DNA of 8,879 bases from an uncultured Bacilli bacterium (GTDB lineage Bacteria > Bacillota_I > Bacilli_A > RF39 > UBA660), in NCBI GenBank assembly GCA_947632685.1, contig CANRQD010000054.1, positions 1-8,879 of the forward strand, written 5' to 3'. The translations under genes and the position numbers were made by a program. The notes below the pieces were generated by a model that saw only the letters and a list, made by a program, of their open reading frames with translations, was not told the DNA's origin and made no database searches. Position 1 is the stretch's first letter. Each line of letters begins with the position of its first letter. Below are positions 1 through 5,291 of the stretch, piece after piece.

Positions 1-370
1 TAGCACCTACACCATGAAGTCCTCCTGATACTTTATATCCTCCTCCTCCAAATTTTCCACCAGCATGCAATACTGTATATACAGTTTCTACTGTACTTTT
101 ACCAGTTTTCGGATGTTTATCTACAGGAATTCCACGTCCATCATCTTTTACTGTTATAGTATTTTCAGTTCCAATACTCACTTCAATATGCGTACAATAA
201 CCAGCAAGAGCTTCATCAATTGCATTATCAACTATTTCCCAAACAAGATGATGTAATCCCCTTGAAGAAGTTGTTCCTATATACATTCCTGGACGTTTTC
301 TTACTGCTTCTAATCCTTCTAATACTTGAATTGAAGATGAATCATATTCTTTTTCTACTATTTCAGTCAT
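1..370 (-). CDS. gyrB: DNA gyrase subunit B, N-terminal part (runs off the window)
   Basis: Encodes the first 123 residues of GyrB, the ATPase subunit of the type II topoisomerase that introduces negative supercoils. The GHKL ATPase fold is clear: RKRPGMYIG near residues 25-33, the Mg-ATP asparagine motif DNAIDEA near 53-59, DDGRGIPVD near 91-99, and the ATP-lid sequence GGLHGVG near the cut edge. The start ATG lies two bases past the recF stop codon, and its ribosome site (AGAAGG) is inside the last recF codons, so the two genes are translationally linked and surely cotranscribed. The C-terminal toprim and DNA-binding parts lie outside the window. GyrB and ParE share this fold; the neighbourhood (recF, dnaN, dnaA) decides for gyrB. 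Confidence 0.97.
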   Translation of the reverse strand, partial: MTEIVEKEYDSSSIQVLEGLEAVRKRPGMYIGTTSSRGLHHLVWEIVDNAIDEALAGYCTHIEVSIGTENTITVKDDGRGIPVDKHPKTGKSTVETVYTVLHAGGKFGGGGYKVSGGLHGVGA

Positions 371-372
371 AT

Positions 373-1485
373 TTATTGCCTTCTTTCTATATTTCCATTA
401 TTTATTTCATATATATATGCATCTTTTATATACTTTGACTTTATATTTTTTAAATCTGTAGTTGTAATTATACTTTGGATATCATTATTTATATATTCTA
501 ATAATTTATTTCTTTTTTTTATATCAAGTTCACTAAATATATCATCTAATAATAATATAGGTTTTGTCTTTTTATATTCCATAAAAATATCTATTTCAGC
601 TAATTTAAAAGCTATTATCGAAACCTTTTGTTGTCCTTGTGAACCAAAATATTTTAAATTATTTTTATTCAAAGAAAAAACTAAATCATCACGATGAGGT
701 CCATATAATGTCATACCATAATTTAATTCCTTCTTATATTCACTATTAAATTTATTTTTTAATACATTATAAATAGTTTTTTCAGAAAAATCTTCTATAT
801 CTACATTAGTTTCATATGTTACACACAAATTTTCTTCACCAGTAATTTCTTTATAAATAGAATTAATATTATTATTAATGTAGTCAATATATTTTTTTCT
901 TTCTTGATATATTATTATAGCCTTTTCAATTAGTTTTTCAGTAATAACATCAAAATATTTTTTATCTGCCATTGATGATGTTAATAACAATTTTAAATAT
1001 TCATTTCTTATTTTTAATATTTTATTATATTCATTGTATGTATTTAAATATTTAAGAGATATTTGTGATAATTGCACATTCATAAGGTTTCTTCTTATAC
1101 TAGGTGATCCCTTTATTATTTCTAAATCCTCAGGAGTAAATATTATAATATTTAAATTTGATATATAATCACTCATTTTTCGTATCTCATTATTATTTAT
1201 TTTAAATACTTTTTTACCCTCTTCTATTGATACTTCTAATTTTTTTAAGATTTTATTATTAGTAATACTACCTTTTATTATTGCTTTCTTCTTTTTAAAA
1301 GAAATTAAATTAGGTTCTACTCCATTTTTATATGTTTTTGTAAGAGCAAGTACACATATACTTTCTAGCATATTTGTTTTTCCCTGAGCATTTTTTCCTA
1401 TCAAAATATTCATTTTTTCATTAAAATTAATACTTATATTAGAATAATTTCTAAAATTACATAATTTTATACTCTTAATAATCAT
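373..1485 (-). CDS. recF: DNA replication and repair protein RecF
   Basis: RecF is an SMC-like ABC ATPase that, with RecO and RecR, loads RecA at single-strand gaps. At 370 residues it has the usual family length. Walker A is GKNAQGKT (residues 30-37), GPHRDD is at 262-267, the ABC signature SQGQQK at 282-287, and Walker B LLLDDIFSELD at 311-321. The N-terminus MIIKSIKLCNFRNY aligns with known RecF starts, which fixes the start codon. No Shine-Dalgarno sequence lies directly before this ATG; a short frame (1475-1507) with a strong ribosome site overlaps it and may deliver ribosomes. Transcription probably begins at an extended -10 promoter at 1553-1561, after the terminator of the upstream comK-like gene. 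The expected neighbour yaaA (S4 domain) is absent. Confidence 0.97.
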   Translation of the reverse strand: MIIKSIKLCNFRNYSNISINFNEKMNILIGKNAQGKTNMLESICVLALTKTYKNGVEPNLISFKKKKAIIKGSITNNKILKKLEVSIEEGKKVFKINNNEIRKMSDYISNLNIIIFTPEDLEIIKGSPSIRRNLMNVQLSQISLKYLNTYNEYNKILKIRNEYLKLLLTSSMADKKYFDVITEKLIEKAIIIYQERKKYIDYINNNINSIYKEITGEENLCVTYETNVDIEDFSEKTIYNVLKNKFNSEYKKELNYGMTLYGPHRDDLVFSLNKNNLKYFGSQGQQKVSIIAFKLAEIDIFMEYKKTKPILLLDDIFSELDIKKRNKLLEYINNDIQSIITTTDLKNIKSKYIKDAYIYEINNGNIERRQ

Positions 1486-1507
1486 AATTAATACTATATT
1501 TCTTCAT
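1475..1507 (-). CDS. possible 10-residue leader peptide overlapping the recF start
   Basis: A short frame reads MKKYSINYDY and stops eight bases inside recF, in a different frame. Its ATG is preceded at the right distance by AGGTGAT (1511-1517, minus strand), a seven-base match to the extended complement of the 16S rRNA 3' end. recF itself has only AT-rich sequence in the 15 bases before its ATG. A ribosome ending on the leader could restart on recF, so coupling is plausible. The peptide has no family I recognise and may have no role of its own. This is inferred from the sequence only; a chance short frame cannot be excluded. Confidence 0.35.
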   Translation of the reverse strand: MKKYSINYDY

Positions 1508-1510
1508 ATA

Positions 1511-1517
1511 ATCACCT
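1511..1517 (-). promoter_or_regulatory. strong ribosome binding site ahead of the recF leader frame
   Basis: AGGTGAT matches the anti-Shine-Dalgarno complement over seven bases and sits three bases before the ATG at 1507. It is 25 bases from the recF ATG, too far to serve recF directly. Confidence 0.5.
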
Positions 1518-1552
1518 ACACCCTATCTAAGTATTCCTATACATACACTACT

Positions 1553-1561
1553 ATTATATCA
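1553..1561 (-). promoter_or_regulatory. extended -10 promoter for recF-gyrB
   Basis: On the minus strand this reads TGATATAAT, a perfect extended -10 (TGn plus TATAAT). It lies between the comK-like terminator and recF, about 60 bases before the recF start. The region 17 bases upstream has no good -35 hexamer, which is common for extended -10 promoters. Confidence 0.6.
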
Positions 1562-1582
1562 TAAATAAAGCTTTTATGCACT

Positions 1583-1605
1583 AAAAAAAGTCATTAATGA
1601 CTTTT
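1583..1605 (-). terminator. intrinsic terminator after the comK-like gene
   Basis: A perfect 20-base palindrome (1586-1605) gives an 8-bp stem AAAAGTCA/TGACTTTT with loop TTAA. On the minus strand its T-run is seven bases long. It begins four bases after the comK-like stop codon. The stem is AT-rich, so efficiency may be modest; it separates the comK-like gene from recF. Confidence 0.7.
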
Positions 1606-1609
1606 ATTT

Positions 1610-2044
1610 TTATCTATCTCTCATAATTAAATCTAATCTAGATGCTCTTAAAATTTGATTTTCAATTGTTCTTTTAGATACAGGTATTAAAATAGATATA
1701 TCATTATTAAATAATATGGTAGTTGAATTAAATTCTGCTTCTTCTATTTTTTTAATATTCTTTAAAGATATCCAACTACAATCACTTGCAGATGGTGAAT
1801 TTGTAGGAAAAAAGATTATATTTTTACTATTTTCAACAATAATTGGAACCTTATAATTAATATCTAAAACAGCTTTTGTTCCTTCCTTTCTTCCTTCATA
1901 AGAAGAACCAAAATATTTACAACTATGATCCATTATTTCATATGGTGTACTATTAATGATATATTCCTCCTTATCCTCTAATACCTTACTTTGATTTTTT
2001 GAAGGTAAAATTGCTAAAGTACCTTCATTAATTTCATAATTCAT
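1610..2044 (-). CDS. comK: ComK-family competence transcription factor (short form)
   Basis: In Bacillus, ComK is the DNA-binding master activator of DNA-uptake genes. Recognition here rests on direct similarity to B. subtilis ComK as I recall it: YEINEGTLAILP at residues 3-14, the hallmark block DHSCKYFGSSYEGRKEGT at 39-56 (B. subtilis has DRSCRFFGSSYAGRKAGT), FFPTNSPSASDCSWIS at 78-93, and TIENQILRASRL at 126-137. At 144 residues it is nearly 50 shorter than the 192-residue B. subtilis protein; what is missing is the C-terminal tail that carries the MecA recognition segment. The ribosome site AAAGGGGG lies six bases before the ATG. It sits between dnaN and recF, where yaaA is usual. It has its own terminator and a likely own promoter, though no terminator follows dnaN, so read-through is possible. 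Family assignment is firm; a competence role in this organism is inference. Confidence 0.88.
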   Translation of the reverse strand: MNYEINEGTLAILPSKNQSKVLEDKEEYIINSTPYEIMDHSCKYFGSSYEGRKEGTKAVLDINYKVPIIVENSKNIIFFPTNSPSASDCSWISLKNIKKIEEAEFNSTTILFNNDISILIPVSKRTIENQILRASRLDLIMRDR

Positions 2045-2058
2045 AATTTTCCCCCTTT

Positions 2059-2076
2059 GAAAACTTTTTCGTTTTC
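2059..2076. repeat. inverted repeat in the comK leader
   Basis: GAAAAC and GTTTTC arms flank a six-base centre, between the predicted -10 and the ribosome site of the comK-like gene. It may be an operator or a small hairpin in the mRNA leader. It does not fit the canonical ComK box (AAAA, five bases, TTTT). Confidence 0.4.
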
Positions 2077-2080
2077 GACA
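2072..2080 (-). promoter_or_regulatory. Spo0A-box-like site at the comK start point
   Basis: The minus strand reads TGTCGAAAA, which contains the TGTCGAA core of the Spo0A box. It lies just downstream of the predicted -10 hexamer, where a bound protein would block or modulate initiation. In B. subtilis Spo0A is reported to bind the comK promoter directly. Whether this organism has Spo0A cannot be seen here, and a seven-base core arises by chance fairly often. Confidence 0.3.
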
Positions 2081-2083
2081 GGT

Positions 2084-2089
2084 ATAATA
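2084..2089 (-). promoter_or_regulatory. possible -10 element for the comK-like gene
   Basis: TATTAT on the minus strand, 40 bases before the start codon. The position 17 bases upstream reads CAAAAT, a poor -35, and is occupied by the direct repeats at 2107-2125. That is the look of an activator-dependent promoter. Confidence 0.4.
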
Positions 2090-2106
2090 GCATATATGAA
2101 TGTCAT

Positions 2107-2125
2107 ATTTTGTAGAATTTTGTAG
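2107..2125 (-). repeat. two phased direct repeats upstream of comK
   Basis: CTACAAAAT occurs twice on the minus strand (2107-2115 and 2117-2125) with a period of exactly 10 bases, one helical turn. The pair sits over and just upstream of the expected -35 position of the comK-like promoter, a typical place for an activator that contacts RNA polymerase. Confidence 0.5.
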
Positions 2126-2139
2126 TTTTATTAAAAAAA

Positions 2140-3270
2140 TTAATATGTTCTAATTGGTAATACTAATTGAGTTAAAGTTTCATCTTCAGTTGACTTAACT
2201 AATATAGGTTTTATTTCACCAACAAAATGGATTTCTATATCTTCTTCATTAAAAGATTTTAAAGCTTCCATCATATATTTAGCACTAAATGATATTTTTA
2301 TATTTTCTTCATTATTCTTTTTAATTTGCATTTTTTCTTCTACTCTACCTATTTCTTGTGAAGAAGATTTTAAAATTAAAGTATCACCATTAGTTTCTAG
2401 TGTTACAATATTTTTTTCTTTATCACTAGTAAGAATACTTGCCCTATCAATTACACTATAAATATCACTTAATTTTGTATAAATAATTAAAAAATCATCT
2501 TTTGGTATTAAATTTGAAGTATTAGGATAAGTTCCATTAATTAATCTAGATTGAAATTTTATATTTTTATAAATAAATAATATTTTATTACTAGAAATAT
2601 GTAATTCAACGTTAGCTTTATCATCATCATCTAATATTTTTGAAAATTCTAATATATTATGACTTGGTATTACAATATTATAATTTGCTTCTTCTGTAGT
2701 ATCTAACTTTATTACTTTTCTTGCTAAACGATATGAATCAGTTGAATTACATTCTAATACATCACCTATTATATTAAAGTTTATTCCTGTTAGTACAGGT
2801 TTTGTTTCTTCATTAGAAGAAGCAAATGCAGTTTGATTAACAATATCTTTAAATACTTTATTATTTATTATTATTTTTTTCTTAGATTCTTCTAAAGAAA
2901 TATTTGGATATTCTTCTTCATTAATACCATTTAAATTGAATTCACTATTTTCTGTATAAATAATTACTTTTAAATCATCTATTACTTCTATATTTATATA
3001 CTTATCTGGTAATTTTCTAACAATATCAAGTATATACTTACCAGAAACAATAATACTTCCCTCTTTATCTACTTTAAAATCATCATCTTTTTCAGAAATT
3101 ATAACTGTTTGTATAGTAATATCATTATCACTTGCAGTTAATGTAAGTTTATTTTTTTTAAGATCAAATTTAATTCCAGATAAAACAGGTATTAAATTTT
3201 TAGTAGAAATAGCTTTTGATACTTTATTTAATCCATCTAATAAAATTTCTTTTTTTATAGTTATTTTCAT
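2140..3270 (-). CDS. dnaN: DNA polymerase III sliding clamp (beta subunit)
   Basis: DnaN forms the ring-shaped dimer that tethers DNA polymerase III and many repair factors to DNA. The 376-residue length and three-fold domain plan fit the family. The N-terminus MKITIKKEILLDGLNKV is typical, SGIKFDL and LTASDNDITIQT lie in domain 1 (about residues 31-56), and the C-terminus ends in LVLPIRTY, the near-universal clamp ending (LPxR) that shapes the partner-binding cleft. The ribosome site GAAGGAA precedes the ATG. It follows dnaA by 145 bases of origin-like DNA, and no terminator is visible there or after dnaN, so dnaA-dnaN is probably one transcript, perhaps with a weak internal promoter at 3325-3330. 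Confidence 0.98.
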   Translation of the reverse strand: MKITIKKEILLDGLNKVSKAISTKNLIPVLSGIKFDLKKNKLTLTASDNDITIQTVIISEKDDDFKVDKEGSIIVSGKYILDIVRKLPDKYINIEVIDDLKVIIYTENSEFNLNGINEEEYPNISLEESKKKIIINNKVFKDIVNQTAFASSNEETKPVLTGINFNIIGDVLECNSTDSYRLARKVIKLDTTEEANYNIVIPSHNILEFSKILDDDDKANVELHISSNKILFIYKNIKFQSRLINGTYPNTSNLIPKDDFLIIYTKLSDIYSVIDRASILTSDKEKNIVTLETNGDTLILKSSSQEIGRVEEKMQIKKNNEENIKISFSAKYMMEALKSFNEEDIEIHFVGEIKPILVKSTEDETLTQLVLPIRTY

Positions 3271-3324
3271 ATTATTCCTTCTTTCTTACTTTTTATTTAT
3301 TATTTTTATACTATTATTTATATT

Positions 3325-3330
3325 ATTATA
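3325..3330 (-). promoter_or_regulatory. possible -10 element for dnaN
   Basis: TATAAT on the minus strand, about 55 bases before dnaN. There is no convincing -35, and it abuts an 8/9 DnaA box, so DnaA could influence it. In such AT-rich DNA this hexamer is weak evidence. Confidence 0.25.
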
Positions 3331-3391
3331 GTGGAAAATGTTTAAAATTTAATTTTTTATTGTTATATAAATAAAAAAATATATGTTTTCT

Positions 3392-3400
3392 TGTGGATAA
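3392..3400 (-). promoter_or_regulatory. perfect DnaA box
   Basis: TTATCCACA on the minus strand, 16 bases after the dnaA stop codon. It matches the consensus at all nine positions and anchors the second half of a bipartite origin. Confidence 0.8.
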
Positions 3401-3415
3401 AATTAAAAAATATAA

Positions 3416-4813
3416 TTATTTATTAACAATTCCCTCCCCTATATCTTTTTTTAACTTGTCAATTATTTTAGCCAAATCAGGGTTATTTTTTATTTCTTGT
3501 TCTATTTTTTCAACTGAGTGCATTACTGTGGAATGATCTTTACCACCAAATTCTGTTCCTATTTTTGGAAAAGATTCACTAGTCATATTTCTACACAGAT
3601 ACATAGCAATTTGCCTAGGAAAAGAAATATTAGAACTCCTTTTTTTACTTCTTATATCTTCAACAGTTATTTGAAAATATTCAGAAACTATTTTTTGAAT
3701 TCGATGAACATCATTTTTTTCTGATATTCCTTTACTAATAAAATCTTTTAATGCTTCTATTGCTAAATCTAAATTTATATCGACGCCACCCATTATTGTA
3801 GAATATGCAACAAGTCTAGTAATAGATCCTTCAAGTTGTCTGACATCAGTACCTATATTTGACGCTATATATTCTATAACATCTTCAGGAATTTCTTTTT
3901 CAAAATTACCAGCAGCTATTTTTTTCTTTAATATTTCTGTTCTAAGAGAAAAATCTGGAGGATAAATATTAACAGTTAGACCCCAACAAAATCTAGTTCT
4001 TAAACGATCTTCTAATAATTTTAAATCATTTGGGGATCTATCAGATGAAATAATAATTTGTTTACTGTCATCATACAAGGATGTAAATGTATTGAAAAAT
4101 TCTCGTTGTGTTTGGGTTGCTCCACCTAAAAACTGTATATCATCTATTATTAAAACATCAACATTTCGATATTTATTTTTAAAAAAGTCAATATAATTAA
4201 AATTATTACCTTGATCATTTTTTTTATTTATTCCAATAAAATCTTGAATAAACTGATCACTAGTTACGTATAAAACTCTTCTATTACTATTCTCTGTTAT
4301 ATAATTACCTATCGCATGCATTAAATGGGTTTTTCCAAGACCACTATTTCCATATATAAATAAAGGATTATACATATTTCCAGGATTTTCTGCAACAGAT
4401 AAAGCCGCTGCATGGGCAAATTTATTAGAATTACCTACAATAAAATTTTCAAAAGAATATTTTGATTTTAAATTAGAATGAAATAAATTAGGAGGTACTC
4501 CACTACTTTCTTCTTGTTTTATAATAGGTTGATTTTTCTGTTCTTCAATATTTTCTTTTTCGGTAATTTCACTTTCTAATAAAAATTCTAATTCAAAATT
4601 AGTACCTGTTATAGTGTTTAATTTTTCAATAATTAAAGTTGAATATTTATCAGCTAAATGTTTTTTATGAATTTGCATGGGGACAATTATGTATGCTTTA
4701 CCGTCATTTAATTTATTTAGTTTTGTATCACTAAACCAAGTATCAAATGCTAAAGATGATAAATCGGATTTAATCAAATTTAAAAAATTGTTCCATATTA
4801 CATCCACATTCAT
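3416..4813 (-). CDS. dnaA: chromosomal replication initiator protein DnaA
   Basis: DnaA binds the DnaA boxes of oriC as an ATP-bound oligomer and opens the duplex. Numbered from the ATG at 4811-4813 (465 residues): domain I about 1-80, a poorly conserved linker about 80-120, and an AAA+ core with Walker A GNSGLGKT (155-162), Walker B VLIIDDIQF (220-228) and sensor-2 GTDVRQLEGS (321-330). A C-terminal helix-turn-helix domain holds the DnaA signature GGKDHSTVMHS (423-433). The frame stays open upstream to a TTG at 4829-4831. I prefer the ATG because GGGGAGAT sits just before it and MNVDVIWNNFL matches known DnaA N-termini. Transcription probably starts within the oriC gap, with a TATAAT at 4844-4849, so DnaA boxes lie upstream and autoregulation is likely. 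Confidence 0.98.
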   Translation of the reverse strand: MNVDVIWNNFLNLIKSDLSSLAFDTWFSDTKLNKLNDGKAYIIVPMQIHKKHLADKYSTLIIEKLNTITGTNFELEFLLESEITEKENIEEQKNQPIIKQEESSGVPPNLFHSNLKSKYSFENFIVGNSNKFAHAAALSVAENPGNMYNPLFIYGNSGLGKTHLMHAIGNYITENSNRRVLYVTSDQFIQDFIGINKKNDQGNNFNYIDFFKNKYRNVDVLIIDDIQFLGGATQTQREFFNTFTSLYDDSKQIIISSDRSPNDLKLLEDRLRTRFCWGLTVNIYPPDFSLRTEILKKKIAAGNFEKEIPEDVIEYIASNIGTDVRQLEGSITRLVAYSTIMGGVDINLDLAIEALKDFISKGISEKNDVHRIQKIVSEYFQITVEDIRSKKRSSNISFPRQIAMYLCRNMTSESFPKIGTEFGGKDHSTVMHSVEKIEQEIKNNPDLAKIIDKLKKDIGEGIVNK

Positions 4814-4843
4814 ACAACCATCTCCCCACAAGATAAGTAATTA

Positions 4844-4849
4844 ATTATA
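4844..4849 (-). promoter_or_regulatory. possible -10 element for dnaA
   Basis: TATAAT on the minus strand, about 30 bases before the dnaA ATG. The stretch 17 bases upstream is T-rich without a real -35 hexamer (TTAACA lies only 13 bases upstream). It is the best candidate in this gap. Confidence 0.4.
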
Positions 4850-4897
4850 TTCTACATTAAATTGTTAAAAAAAGAAATAAAAAAATATTAATTTATC

Positions 4898-4929
4898 TTT
4901 TCAACAATATATCAACAAAGATTTCAACA
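4898..4929 (+). repeat. three phased TCAACA-type DnaA box variants
   Basis: Nonamers TTTTCAACA (4898-4906), ATATCAACA (4909-4917) and ATTTCAACA (4921-4929) differ from the DnaA consensus mainly in having A instead of C at position six. They are spaced 11 and 12 bases apart, close to one helical turn, so bound proteins would lie on one face. A fourth copy, ATTTCAACA, is on the minus strand at 5031-5039. Confidence 0.5.
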
Positions 4930-4963
4930 GAATATTTATATATAAAATGAATAAATAAATATG

Positions 4964-4981
4964 TTTTCCACATTTTCCACA
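4964..4981 (+). promoter_or_regulatory. two abutting perfect DnaA boxes
   Basis: TTTTCCACA occurs twice head to tail with no base between. Both copies match the TTWTNCACA consensus fully. Confidence 0.85.
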
Positions 4982-5008
4982 AATTTTATTAAACAAGTGT
5001 TATTTATA

Positions 5009-5030
5009 TTTTCCACATATCTGTGGATAT
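5009..5030. promoter_or_regulatory. converging DnaA box pair
   Basis: A perfect box TTTTCCACA at 5009-5017 (plus) faces ATATCCACA at 5022-5030 (minus, one mismatch). The four bases between them make CCACA and TGTGG arms of a 14-base inverted repeat. Confidence 0.75.
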
Positions 5031-5058
5031 TGTTGAAATAAAAAATCTCAATATATAA

Positions 5059-5088
5059 TTGACAAAATATATATTTTATTATTATAAT
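5059..5088 (+). promoter_or_regulatory. near-consensus sigma-A promoter for rpmH
   Basis: TTGACA (5059-5064) and TATAAT (5083-5088) are both perfect hexamers with an 18-base spacer, the strongest promoter in the window. The start point should fall near 5095, giving a leader of about 25 bases. It lies 20 bases from the last variant DnaA box, so origin complexes may affect it. Confidence 0.9.
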
Positions 5089-5118
5089 AATGTAGATTTA
5101 TGTCTGGAGGTGGAACTA

Positions 5119-5241
5119 ATGAAAAGAACATATCAACCAAATAATCGTAAAAAAGCAAAAAAACATGGTTTCTTTGCACGTAAAGTATCTAATATTTTAA
5201 ATAGCCGTCGTCGTAAAGGTCGTAAGAAGTTATGTAATTAA
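5119..5241 (+). CDS. rpmH: 50S ribosomal protein L34 (short)
   Basis: L34 is a small basic protein of the large ribosomal subunit. MKRTYQPNNRKKAKKHGF at the start and RRRKGRKKL near the end are diagnostic. The product has 40 residues where 44-46 is usual: 14 residues separate HGF from KGR instead of 18, and the conserved segment around TKNGR is gone, replaced by KVSNILNS. The reading frame is intact, so this is an in-frame loss and not a frameshift. The ATG follows GGAGGTGG at good spacing; the upstream open TTG at 5059 lies in the promoter and is not used. Six of seven arginines are CGT, unlike the AGA-rich neighbours, as expected for a highly expressed gene. A hairpin follows immediately. 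Confidence 0.96.
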   Translation: MKRTYQPNNRKKAKKHGFFARKVSNILNSRRRKGRKKLCN

Positions 5242-5242
5242 T

Positions 5243-5270
5243 CCACATGTTTTTTAAACTGTGGTTTTTT
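5243..5270 (+). terminator. intrinsic terminator or attenuator between rpmH and rnpA
   Basis: Stem CCACA (5243-5247) pairs with TGTGG (5260-5264); inside, GTTT pairs with AAAC after a bulged T, with loop TTT. Six Ts follow. It starts one base after the rpmH stop codon. No separate rnpA promoter is evident, so partial read-through probably feeds rnpA-yidC-jag. Confidence 0.75.
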
Positions 5271-5291
5271 ACATTATAGATAGAGGAATAT

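Larger units (their letters stand above)
3271..3415. other. dnaA-dnaN intergenic half of oriC, candidate unwinding region
   Basis: This 145-base gap is extremely AT-rich: 3291-3330 contains a single C and no G. It holds a perfect DnaA box at 3392-3400 and an 8/9 box at 3330-3338. On the minus strand, directly after the second box, a run with three-base TAA/TAG/TAT rhythm fills about 3296-3329, resembling the DnaA-trio unwinding element described next to DnaA boxes in B. subtilis. In B. subtilis the dnaA-dnaN gap is where unwinding starts. The rhythm could also be simple AT-richness. Confidence 0.6.
4814..5058. other. oriC: origin of replication oriC, dnaA-upstream half
   Basis: AT-rich gap between divergent dnaA and rpmH. 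It contains three perfect DnaA boxes (4964-4972, 4973-4981, 5009-5017), one 8/9 box in reverse (5022-5030), three TCAACA variants (4898-4929) and a fourth in reverse (5031-5039), with AT-rich spacers at 4930-4963 and 4982-5008. All genes on both sides point away from it, and the coding strands on both arms are A-rich, which fits bidirectional replication from here. This arrangement corresponds to the incA/incB half of the B. subtilis origin. Confidence 0.92.

Noticed and set aside
65..438. Two small plus-strand open frames over the gyrB start and recF end
   Set aside because: They are antisense to clearly conserved coding sequence and their translations look like noise (rich in Phe, Ile, Tyr).
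2056..2080. Canonical ComK box upstream of comK
   Set aside because: A-runs and T-runs are present but not with the AAAA-N5-TTTT spacing or a paired second box.
3518..3724. 68-residue open frame antisense to dnaA
   Set aside because: Lies over the conserved DnaA DNA-binding domain; no ribosome site or recognisable protein.
4800..4808. DnaA box ACATCCACA in the first dnaA codons
   Set aside because: Two mismatches at the first positions and within coding sequence; too weak to list as a site.
4814..4831. Longer dnaA starting at a TTG (4829-4831)
   Set aside because: The ATG at 4811-4813 has a good ribosome site that lies inside the would-be extension, and its N-terminus matches DnaA proteins.
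4898..5039. Spo0A boxes in oriC (TGTTGAA on the reverse of the TCAACA repeats)
   Set aside because: All copies lack the C of the TGTCGAA core; they read better as variant DnaA boxes.
5059..5118. 20-codon N-terminal extension of rpmH from a TTG at 5059
   Set aside because: The TTG is part of the TTGACA promoter hexamer, upstream of the transcription start; the ATG at 5119 gives the standard L34 start.
5243..5268. DnaA boxes suggested by CCACA and TGTGG after rpmH
   Set aside because: They are the arms of a terminator hairpin and the flanking bases do not match the nonamer consensus.
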